From NCBI RefSeq assembly GCF_000298295.1, contig NZ_AMGM01000007.1, forward strand, positions 40,977-104,976: a stretch of DNA of 64,000 bases. The letters run 5' to 3'. Shown piece after piece: positions 52,774 through 60,229 of this stretch. The notes under the pieces are model-generated. The model did not search any database, had not been told where the DNA came from, and worked only from the letters and a program-made list of their open reading frames with translations. Positions within the stretch are counted from its first letter, which is position 1. Each line of letters starts with the position of its first letter. A program made the translations under genes and the position numbers. Source of the stretch: Cecembia lonarensis LW9. Lineage in GTDB: Bacteria; Bacteroidota; Bacteroidia; Cytophagales; Cyclobacteriaceae.

Positions 52774-54183
52774 TTACATTTCCCAACCTGCTCTTACGGG
52801 CTCTTTGATATATTGGTCAGCTTCAGGAATACCTATGGCTTTCATGTTCTGCTCATCCCATTCGATTAATTTGCCACCTAACCTTAATGAAAGAACACCC
52901 AAAAGGGTAATTTCAGTCAATCTGGATCCATATTCAAAATTGGAGGAGGCTTGGTCATTGTTAGGGATGGCATCTACCCAGTCTTGGAAATGTCCATTAG
53001 ACCTTTTTAAACTGGGAGTGGGAGCTTTGATGCTATTGCGTAATGATTCCGGGTAAACCTGTGGTTTCCGGTTGCCCCCATCATTGATGATGATGCCTTT
53101 GGTACCCACAAACATAGAGGCTCTTGAAGGGTAAACATATCCTTTGGGTAAGGCAGGGTGGAGGTCAGGCTTCAACCCTCCGGAGTACCAGTTAATCTTC
53201 ATGGCTTTTTGTTGACCTTTAGGGGAAAAGTGGAAATAGCCAATCTCACCATATGGAGCAATTTTACTGTCTGAATAACCTGCAGGAAATACTTGCACTG
53301 TATCTGGACTCTTTAGGTCAAAGGCCCAAGTGACAGCATCCAGGTCATGGCAACCAAAATCCCCCAAAGCGCCACAGCCATAATCCCAAAAATCCCTCCA
53401 AGTGACAGGAACATAATCTTTGTGGAAAGGCACCATTTCCCTCGGCCCTATCCATTGGTCCCAATCAAAACCTATAGGCATGGTGCTTTGACCTTGTGGT
53501 AAACCCTTCAATCCCGGGAGCCAGCGACCTGCAGGTACCCAAGCATGGCATTCTTTTACTTCTCCTATGACGCCTGCACGCAGGAACTCTACAGTCTCCC
53601 TGATACCATCTGTCGAATGGCCCATATTGCCCATTTGGGTCATCAGGCCAGTCTCTTTCGTGACCTTGGCTACTTCCCTTGCCTCCCAGATATTGTGGGT
53701 AAGCGGTTTTTCGCAATACACATGCTTGCCCATTTTCAGGGCCATCAAGGCGATGTAGGCATGGGTATGGTCAGGGGTGGAGATTACGATGCCATCCAAA
53801 TCTGATGAATTTTCCATCATTTTGCGGAAATCAGTGTGTTGGACCACCCGCTTGTTGTCCCCCTTGGCGGCATTGTGCGTCTCAATCATATTGGAAACAG
53901 GTCCTAAACCTGCCTCTGATCGGTAGTAAAAGTCGGCCAGGTTCCAGTAGTAGGCAGGATCGGCAACTGCAGGAATATTCACATTTTCTATTTTTAGAAA
54001 ATCCTGGGCATTCTGCTTTCCTTTTCCTCCTGCACCGATAATACCCAAGTTGACCTTGTCGCTAGGTGCTGTATATCCTGGACCGCCGATAACGTGCCGG
54101 GGTACTATCATCATTCCTGTGCCACTTAGGGCAGCAGCTTTTACAAAATCTCTTCTGGAAAGGGGTGATTTTTTATTTTTCAT
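52774..54183 (-). CDS. Tat-exported Gfo/Idh/MocA family oxidoreductase
   Basis: A 469-residue protein with a twin-arginine signal (SRRDFVKAAALSG at residues 9-21), so it is exported folded, with its cofactor. The Rossmann motif GIIGAGGKGKQNA (about 48) and the catalytic-region motif EKPLTHNIWEA (about 158) are clear. Exported members in Bacteroidota and Planctomycetes oxidise or remodel sugars in the periplasm with tightly bound NAD. It is likely to work on the same substrates as the sugar dehydrogenase and isomerase nearby. Confidence 0.93.
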   Translation of the reverse strand: MKNKKSPLSRRDFVKAAALSGTGMMIVPRHVIGGPGYTAPSDKVNLGIIGAGGKGKQNAQDFLKIENVNIPAVADPAYYWNLADFYYRSEAGLGPVSNMIETHNAAKGDNKRVVQHTDFRKMMENSSDLDGIVISTPDHTHAYIALMALKMGKHVYCEKPLTHNIWEAREVAKVTKETGLMTQMGNMGHSTDGIRETVEFLRAGVIGEVKECHAWVPAGRWLPGLKGLPQGQSTMPIGFDWDQWIGPREMVPFHKDYVPVTWRDFWDYGCGALGDFGCHDLDAVTWAFDLKSPDTVQVFPAGYSDSKIAPYGEIGYFHFSPKGQQKAMKINWYSGGLKPDLHPALPKGYVYPSRASMFVGTKGIIINDGGNRKPQVYPESLRNSIKAPTPSLKRSNGHFQDWVDAIPNNDQASSNFEYGSRLTEITLLGVLSLRLGGKLIEWDEQNMKAIGIPEADQYIKEPVRAGWEM

Positions 54184-54286
54184 GCATAATCTAGGTTTAA
54201 GGTTGATGATAGGATAAGTTATTGATTTTGCACTTATAAAAAATCATTATTTTGATGAAAGCTGGCTCAATAAATATCCATGGTTT

Positions 54287-55078
54287 TTAGGCCATTTTAG
54301 CAATAAGTTCCTTCATCAATTTAAACGCCACCATTGCTGTCATGTCATGATGGTCCCGGATAGGATTGTATTCTACCAAATCAGCTCCAATGATTGGTAA
54401 TTTGATAGCCAGCAGTATATCCAGTAATTGTCTGCTGCTCATTCCACCAGGTTCATAATGGGAAATCCCCGGTGCAAAGGCAGGATCCAAGACATCTATA
54501 TCCAAAGAAATATACAAAGGACCCTCCAAAGCAGAAATAAAATCCATGGTGAAATCTTTCATTTCGATGATATTGACTTTGTACTTGGCCGCCTGTTCCC
54601 GCTGATGCTGGGTTAAGGAACGGATGCCCACTTGGGTGAGAGAATTTACCAAACCTTTTTCTAAAAGCCGAGCAAATGGCGAAGCATGGGAATAAGGATT
54701 TCCTTCAAAATTCTCATATAAATCCCCATGGGCATCGAGCTGCAGCACATGCAAAGGCCCATGTTTCAGGGCATGGGCTTCAATGACCGGGTAAGCGATG
54801 GAATGATCTCCTCCCAAACTCAGTAGTTTGCTGCCATCGGCTATGGCTTCGCTGACGGCTGTTTTGATCTGTTGATAGGCTCTTTGGGAATTTTGACTGG
54901 AAAAAGAAAGATCACCCAAATCCTGGTAATCCCTTCCAGCTATAATTTCTACTCCCTCTTCTGTATAGTTATTGGCAGAGCCTTCGGTTGCCATCAGACG
55001 GATTCTGGGAGGAGCTAAATACGGTCCTCTGAGGAAAGAACTGTTGCTATCGAAGGGGATTCCTAAAACTTTAATCAT
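54287..55078 (-). CDS. ureohydrolase family protein (agmatinase/arginase/formimidoylglutamase-like)
   Basis: A 263-residue binuclear manganese enzyme. Metal-binding motifs are LGGDHSIAYP (about 92), LQLDAHGDLYEN (about 117) and SLDIDVLDPAFAPG (about 191). It hydrolyses a guanidine-type group, but agmatine, arginine and formimino-glutamate cannot be told apart by eye. It overlaps the upstream serine hydrolase gene by 4 bp (ATGA). Confidence 0.9.
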   Translation of the reverse strand: MIKVLGIPFDSNSSFLRGPYLAPPRIRLMATEGSANNYTEEGVEIIAGRDYQDLGDLSFSSQNSQRAYQQIKTAVSEAIADGSKLLSLGGDHSIAYPVIEAHALKHGPLHVLQLDAHGDLYENFEGNPYSHASPFARLLEKGLVNSLTQVGIRSLTQHQREQAAKYKVNIIEMKDFTMDFISALEGPLYISLDIDVLDPAFAPGISHYEPGGMSSRQLLDILLAIKLPIIGADLVEYNPIRDHHDMTAMVAFKLMKELIAKMA

Positions 55079-56616
55079 GGATTGGTTTTTATGGGTTTCA
55101 ATTCTTCAAAGAAAATATCATCATTTGGCACATTGAAGTCCATGCCCGTAACCTGCATCTTGTTATTGAGAAGGAATTGGAGGGTTCCGAAATTAAACCA
55201 GGCATGTTTCTCATCCCAGATGATTTCATAAGTATCGTAATGCCAGTGTTTCAAACTTGCTGAAAGTTTTGGAGCATCTTCGAAATACAGGCGCAAAGCG
55301 CCATTTTCTTCCTTAACTTCGATTTTGCCATAGATGTCTGAGCGATAGTTTCCTGTAAATTGCGAAGAAGAGACGGATGTCTTGGTATTGAGAACTCTGG
55401 ATTTTTTGATGTCTTCGATGCGGGTGTCATTGGCTTGGTTGGCCAAACTCCTTTTGAGTAAATCTGCTGACCAGTCCTTATTTCCTGTTCCCAAAAATTG
55501 GTCAAAAGCATAATAGGTAGCCGCCATGATGGGGCTTTGATGACCATTGGTCAGGACAACTACCCCCAACTTTTCCTCAGGAATCATGGTCACAGCGGTA
55601 ATCATTCCATCGTAGCCACCTGTATGACCTACCATGAATTTTCCATGAAAATCACCCATATTCCAACCTAATCCATAACCACTGAAATGCCTGCCCAGGT
55701 CGTTTGGCTTGGTATGGTCCACCACATTGACATTATGCATGGTCCACATCAGGTTGCGGTTTGCTCTGGAGATCAGGGTGTCTTGTCCGATAATCCCATG
55801 GTTCATATTGAAGATCATCCACTTGGCCACATCGCTCACCGAAGAAATCAACCCGCCAGTAGCAGCGATACTTTCCCAGTCTTCAAAGTCAATGGGGAAA
55901 TTTTTGCCACCTTCACGTCCATGGGCAGTGACATAATTTCCCTTTTTATCCAGATTTTTGGCTGTGGTAATGGTCCTGTCCATGCCTAAAGGCTTGAGGA
56001 TACGCCCCTGCACATTTTCTCCCCAGGTTTTGCCGGTAATTGTTCGGATGATTTCCCCTGCCGTCACATACATTAGGTTGGAGTAACCATAACCTCCGCG
56101 GAATTCAAAGGCTTGAGGCACCTTTCCAGCCCTTTTGATAAAATCTTCAGCAGAACCTTCATTTTTGTACCAAATCACATCTCCACTAAAAGTCCCTAGG
56201 CCAACCCTATGGCTAAGGAGGTCCCGGATGGTGACATGTGCACTGATCCAAGGATCATCAAAAAGGGAAAAATAAGGCAGATAGTCTTTTACCCGATCGT
56301 TCCAGTTGAGTTTGCCCTCCTGTACCAACATCGCCAACACAGCCGAAGTAAAAGCCTTGGAATTGGAGGCGATGGCGTAAAGGGTATGTTCATCGGGTTT
56401 TTCATTTTTACCAACCGTCTTTGTACCGTAGTTTCCCGTAAAAACCAGTTGCCCATCTTTGACAATGCCTATACTGGCTCCAGGAACATCCCAGTCTTTC
56501 ACCATCTGTTCAAAATAAGCATCAAGTTTTTGGAGATCTGGGCTTGTTTGGGCCTGAAGGGAGTGGCTTGCTAAGAGGAAAAAGATCCAAAAGAAGTGTA
56601 TTTGTTTTTTCATCAA
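55075..56616 (-). CDS. secreted serine hydrolase, beta-lactamase class C family
   Basis: A 513-residue protein with a signal peptide (cut near LQAQ). The SxxK motif is S84-NS-K87, the YxN motif is YSN in GGYGYSNLMY (about 175), and HTGGYDG stands for the third motif. A C-terminal extension (about 390-513) resembles the DUF3471 domain. Such proteins are usually esterases or D-amino acid peptidases rather than lactamases. It is encoded with the ureohydrolase. Confidence 0.92.
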   Translation of the reverse strand: MMKKQIHFFWIFFLLASHSLQAQTSPDLQKLDAYFEQMVKDWDVPGASIGIVKDGQLVFTGNYGTKTVGKNEKPDEHTLYAIASNSKAFTSAVLAMLVQEGKLNWNDRVKDYLPYFSLFDDPWISAHVTIRDLLSHRVGLGTFSGDVIWYKNEGSAEDFIKRAGKVPQAFEFRGGYGYSNLMYVTAGEIIRTITGKTWGENVQGRILKPLGMDRTITTAKNLDKKGNYVTAHGREGGKNFPIDFEDWESIAATGGLISSVSDVAKWMIFNMNHGIIGQDTLISRANRNLMWTMHNVNVVDHTKPNDLGRHFSGYGLGWNMGDFHGKFMVGHTGGYDGMITAVTMIPEEKLGVVVLTNGHQSPIMAATYYAFDQFLGTGNKDWSADLLKRSLANQANDTRIEDIKKSRVLNTKTSVSSSQFTGNYRSDIYGKIEVKEENGALRLYFEDAPKLSASLKHWHYDTYEIIWDEKHAWFNFGTLQFLLNNKMQVTGMDFNVPNDDIFFEELKPIKTNP

Positions 56617-56682
56617 TTGAGCGGGGATAGTTGATGGCTCAATTTAGAAAGGACTTGGGACTGAGACAATAGGTATTTAAAC

Positions 56683-56790
56683 TTATTCCATGAATTGGAA
56701 TTTTGATTTTAAATCCATTCTCTCGTGCAGAATTCTAACAATCAGAACATTATTGTCTTCAATAATCTTAATCCTGCTCTCATCATCTCG
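56683..56790 (-). pseudogene. RelE/ParE toxin C-terminal relic
   Basis: A minus-strand reading of about 33 codons (ESRIKIIEDNNVLIVRILH followed by ERMDLKSKF) ends at TAA 56683. The pattern hydrophobic-x-hydrophobic-RILHxRMDxxxxF is the usual last strand and tail of ParE-like toxins. There is no N-terminal part and no antitoxin; it overlaps the end of the NTF2-like pseudogene. The family call rests on this short piece. Confidence 0.45.
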
Positions 56791-57505
56791 CTGGCATCAT
56801 GTTTCTGATTCCTGCGATTTTCCAGTTTTCCCCCTCTTTGATGACCAAAAAAGTACTCCACATCCTTCTTGTTGGAGCCTCATTGTCACCAATGATTTCA
56901 TAACGGGCATCCACAATAGCACAAGTTTCATTTAATAAGCGTGTTTTTTCTACTTTGAGTTGACGTTGACCAGGATTATTGGCAGAACTTCTTTGCATGC
57001 CGTACATGGCTTCACTGATCCCGGTTCTCCATTCTCCAGAAGAAACCAATTGATCAACTTCTGTTGTCAAAATTGATTTGAGCAATAAAGTATCCTGATT
57101 TTCCCTGGCCTTAGAATATTCATCGATCAGGGTAAGAATTTTTATTTGGTCTTGACCTGAAACTTGGTGTTGCCCAAATAAAAGGGAGGTATTTAGGGCA
57201 TGCTGAAAAACGCCAATTGGAGAATAATTTCTTTAAATTTTGATGAATACCCCATTTATTAAGCGTTGTCTTTTTAAGCAGGTGCAAACTTATTCAATGA
57301 TCCAGTTTGATTTGCGTGCACCTGAAAATTTCAAAATTCGAAATTTTCAGGCTAGCCTCAGGCATACCATCTTCTTCATTGGGCTCATTCGAAGTATAAG
57401 CATACATCTTCACTCGCCCGCTTTGAAGCTGGCATACCTGAGGCTTTTTCAGCAAGCCCTATTTAGAATAAGAAAAAGGAAAATTAGCGCCGAGTCTTTT
57501 ATCAT
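56783..57505 (-). pseudogene. secreted NTF2-like (DUF4440/SgcJ type) gene split by a mobile element
   Basis: The 3' part encodes an NTF2-like fold (LIDEYSKARENQDTLLLKS, SSGEWRTG, DARYEI, WKIAGIRN), ending at 56783. It has no start codon. On the far side of the inverted-repeat element at 57195-57460, ATG 57505 begins MIKDSALIFLFLILN. Removing the element and one ATTT copy joins the pieces in frame, continuing TSLLFGQHQ, which makes a perfect signal peptide and a 150-residue protein. In the present sequence the start fragment hits a stop three codons into the element. Confidence 0.8.
57191..57464. mobile_element. 266-bp inverted-repeat element (MITE or IS remnant) with 4-bp target duplication
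   Basis: Ends AGGGCATGCTGAAAAACGCC (57195-57214) and, reverse-complemented, AGGGCTTGCTGAAAAAGCCT (57441-57460) match at most positions. The element is flanked by ATTT on both sides (57191-57194 and 57461-57464). Inside are a hairpin (CTGAAAATTTC 57322-57332 with GAAATTTTCAG 57340-57350) and a second inverted pair CCTCAGGCATACC / GGCATACCTGAGG. No transposase is encoded, so movement would need one from elsewhere. It lies inside an NTF2-like gene. Confidence 0.75.
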
Positions 57506-57710
57506 GGTGTTGTGTATTAGGGCAGAATCATTTGTCAGCTTTCAGATCTTATGGGAAGGAGTTTTATTCCAATATGAATGAATATAATCAATTCTTTGAA
57601 TTCAAGGAACTGATTCCAAAACGTAAAAAAATTACATAATCTGAAGTATTAGTTCATGTCATGGGCGAAAAGAAAAAGATGATCAAAACCCTTACGAGCC
57701 TTGCAAAGTG

Positions 57711-58391
57711 TCAAAACCTAAATTTCACAGCAAGGCTGGGACTCAGCAGTTGAAAAGCTGCATTTCGGGTATTTAGGGTGACTGCCCCTTGATTGTCATA
57801 GCTCGCATCTTGGCTGGTAAGGAAATCCATGGTGCCTGTTTGCATATAATTCACCCTCAGTTCTAGGAAAGTGTCGCCTCCTTTTTCCAAGGGAATCATC
57901 AGTCCTCCGCCTAATTGGTACAGGTGAGACCAGTCATAGACCTCAGTGCCAGCGGCCATGGGTTCTGCAAGCCTGTTTTCTCTGACCTTTGAACGGGTAT
58001 AGGTATGAATGGCACCCAGTTGGCCTTCAATAAAAGGTCTTATACCTACACCCAAGTCCGGCATTAGCCGGATTACGCCAGCAAAGTGGATGGCATTGTT
58101 GTTTCTCCGGATCCTAAACCGCTGATCCGTACCATTAATCACGTCAGTACTCCTGTGCATGGCTGTGCCATAAAGCATGTAACCGAATTCTCCTCCTAGG
58201 TATATGGGCGTATTGGAAAGCTGGTGAAGGAATCCAAGATTGAGGGATGGGAACCATTGACTGCCAACTTCTGATCGGAATTCAGCTATCGGTAGGCCTG
58301 CATTGAATCGTAGCCCTGCCATTTTTTCCTGTGCCTGAACCGAAAAAGAAAACAAGACAAAAATCAATAAGTAAGAAATCGTCTTTTTCAT
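57711..58391 (-). CDS. outer membrane beta-barrel protein
   Basis: A 226-residue exported protein with a clean signal peptide (MKKTISYLLIFVLFSFSVQA). The mature part is a series of amphipathic strands with aromatic ends: LGGEFGYMLYGTAM, IRPFIEGQLGAIHTY, LYQLGGGLMIPLEKG and LSPSLAVKFRF at the C-terminus, which fits an eight- to ten-stranded small barrel of the OmpW/OprF-like type. Function is unknown. The gap 57506-57710 holds only the upstream region of the split gene. Confidence 0.82.
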   Translation of the reverse strand: MKKTISYLLIFVLFSFSVQAQEKMAGLRFNAGLPIAEFRSEVGSQWFPSLNLGFLHQLSNTPIYLGGEFGYMLYGTAMHRSTDVINGTDQRFRIRRNNNAIHFAGVIRLMPDLGVGIRPFIEGQLGAIHTYTRSKVRENRLAEPMAAGTEVYDWSHLYQLGGGLMIPLEKGGDTFLELRVNYMQTGTMDFLTSQDASYDNQGAVTLNTRNAAFQLLSPSLAVKFRF

Positions 58392-58573
58392 AAGCCCAAA
58401 TTTTCAAAAGATGGTATTGATTTCTTGAACGAAAAATTAAAAACGAGGTTTTGAATTACGGTTATGGTTTTAATGCTACTTTGAATTAGAGTTCATGCAA
58501 AGCCGCAAAGCAAAGTGTTATTTTACAAATAGCAGTAGCTATACCTTTGCGCCTTTGCGAGAAACTATCAAAA

Positions 58574-59155
58574 CTAAGCCCTTTCTTTCTCCACCAACTT
58601 CCCCGTAATCTCATTCATCGCCTTGACCTTATACTCAAAATCACCTTTTAGGGTAGCACGGTAGGCATTCAAGTTTTCCAAAAGCTCATCAATTTCCTCT
58701 GGGAGAATTTCCTCAAAGAGTTCTCTCAATCGCTTGGCGGTAGTTGGGGATTTTCCATTGGTACTGATGGCAATTTTCAGGTTTCCTTTGGTTACAATCC
58801 CACCCAAATAAAAATCACATAAAGCGGGAGTATCGGCCACATTGACTAAAATAAAGCGCTCTTTGGCTTCATCATGAATCTGCTTATTGACTTTAGGGAA
58901 ATTAGTGGCAGCAATGACAATATGTTTGCCCCCCAAATACTTCTCATGGTAAGCATCTTCTATGAGGGTAACATGGGAAGCAGACTGTGCCAGCTCCAAA
59001 AACTCTTCATTGAATTCCTTGGACACTACGGTAACATGGGCCTCAGGACTACTTTTGAGCAAAAAGGATAGTTTCTCCGTTGCAACAAATCCGCCCCCTA
59101 TAAGGAGAACATTGAGTTGGTGAACTTTGAGGAAAATAGGATATAAGTGGTTCAT
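58574..59155 (-). CDS. precorrin-2 dehydrogenase/ferrochelatase-type protein (siroheme synthesis)
   Basis: Start at ATG 59155 (MNHLYPIFLKVHQLN); the frame runs on to 59212, but those codons are translated from a 7-bp repeat array. The 193-residue protein matches the N-terminal half of CysG, or yeast Met8: VLLIGGGFVATEKLSFLL (NAD site, about 15-32), IVIAATNFPKVNKQIHDEA and FYLGGIVTKGNLKIAISTNG. It oxidises precorrin-2 and may insert iron to give siroheme. It works with CobA and serves the reductase at 60226. Confidence 0.92.
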   Translation of the reverse strand: MNHLYPIFLKVHQLNVLLIGGGFVATEKLSFLLKSSPEAHVTVVSKEFNEEFLELAQSASHVTLIEDAYHEKYLGGKHIVIAATNFPKVNKQIHDEAKERFILVNVADTPALCDFYLGGIVTKGNLKIAISTNGKSPTTAKRLRELFEEILPEEIDELLENLNAYRATLKGDFEYKVKAMNEITGKLVEKERA

Positions 59156-59159
59156 GGTT

Positions 59160-59455
59160 TTAGATGGTTTGAGGCGAGAAGCGAGAGACGAGAGTTTAGA
59201 GACAAGAGACAAGAATCAAGATGCAAGATGCAAGACTTGGATTTTCCGAGGAAATACGATGCGTTTACCATTGAAATATGGTAGAAATAGAGTTGAAATA
59301 GAGTTGAAATAGAATTGATATTGGTCGATATTAGCTTTGCGATATAATGATATTGGGTTCCCTCCAACTTAAGGGGGCATTTCTACTAATAAAAGGAGAA
59401 GCCCCAATATCCATTAATATCCAATATCAATAAATATCTATTATGCTACCTAGAT
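59160..59455. repeat. composite repeat: 7-bp purine array plus ATATCC/TTGAAATAGA block
   Basis: This 303-bp gap splits two siroheme genes. It starts with GAGGCGAGAAGCGAGAGACG, and then CAAGAATCAAGATGCAAGAT, the 7-nt repeat family of 17216. It is followed by GAAATAGAGTTGAAATAGAG and CCCCAATATCCATTAATATC, the AT-rich family of 8745. No gene is seen. Transcription from the upstream cobA gene must cross it, unless the met8-like gene has its own promoter here. Confidence 0.6.
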
Positions 59456-59458
59456 ATT

Positions 59459-60229
59459 TCAATTACCTAAATGAACCACTTCATCATAAACCCCCTTCAA
59501 TTGATAACTCTCCTTCACTACCTCTCCTACAATAATAATCGCTGGGGCGGCAATACCGGATTGACGGGCCTTGGCCTGGATATCTCCTATGGTTCCAGCA
59601 ATAAATTTTTCTTCCTTGGTAGTGCCATTTTGGATAATGGCAACGGGAATATCAGATTTGCCAGCCGCTGAATATGCTTTCACGATCTCATTCAGTTTTT
59701 TGGTGCCCATCAAGATGACTACCGTAGCCGTAGATTGGGCAGCAATGGCGATGTCGCGGGAGAGTTCTCCGTAGCTTGTGGTAGCGGTGATGACCCAGAA
59801 ACTCTCGGAAACACCTCGTTTGGTCACAGGGATACCGATGGAAGCTGGAACTGCTACCGCGGAAGTGATGCCTGGCACCACTTCGGTAGGAATACCAAAG
59901 GCTTCTATATAGTCAATTTCCTCTGAACCCCTACCAAACACAAAGGGATCTCCCCCTTTGAGCCGGACCACATGCCCATGCTTCAGCGCATATTCTACAC
60001 AAAGTCTATTGGTCTCGTCCTGTGGACAGGAATGTTTGCCTACCCGTTTGCCCACAAAGACCTTGATGGCCTGTGAAGGGGCATGTTTGAGCAAAGATTT
60101 GTCAATTAAGGCATCGTACAGAACCACGTCGGCTTTGTTCAAGGCTAATACGCCTTTCAAGGTGATAAATTCAGGATCCCCTGGACCGGCTCCTACGAGC
60201 GTAACTTTTGGTTTGATGGGCTGTATCAT
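59459..60229 (-). CDS. cobA: uroporphyrinogen-III C-methyltransferase
   Basis: A 256-residue SAM-dependent enzyme that methylates uroporphyrinogen III twice to give precorrin-2. VGAGPGDPEFITLKG (about 12-26), VRLKGGDPFVFGRGSEE (about 88-104) and VVPGITSAVAVPA (about 116-128) are the family blocks. It is a stand-alone form, with no CysG or HemD fusion. Its ATG overlaps the TGA of the sulfite/nitrite reductase gene (ATGA), so siroheme supply is translationally tied to the enzyme that needs it. Confidence 0.96.
   Translation of the reverse strand: MIQPIKPKVTLVGAGPGDPEFITLKGVLALNKADVVLYDALIDKSLLKHAPSQAIKVFVGKRVGKHSCPQDETNRLCVEYALKHGHVVRLKGGDPFVFGRGSEEIDYIEAFGIPTEVVPGITSAVAVPASIGIPVTKRGVSESFWVITATTSYGELSRDIAIAAQSTATVVILMGTKKLNEIVKAYSAAGKSDIPVAIIQNGTTKEEKFIAGTIGDIQAKARQSGIAAPAIIIVGEVVKESYQLKGVYDEVVHLGN

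Noticed and set aside
57240..57581. Plus-strand open frame of 113 codons
   Set aside because: It starts with TTG, runs through the inverted-repeat element and out into the split gene's upstream DNA, and resembles no protein; it is a chance frame.
59156..59212. N-terminal extension of the met8-like gene
   Set aside because: The codons come from the 7-nt repeat array and precede the family-typical start MNHLYPIF.
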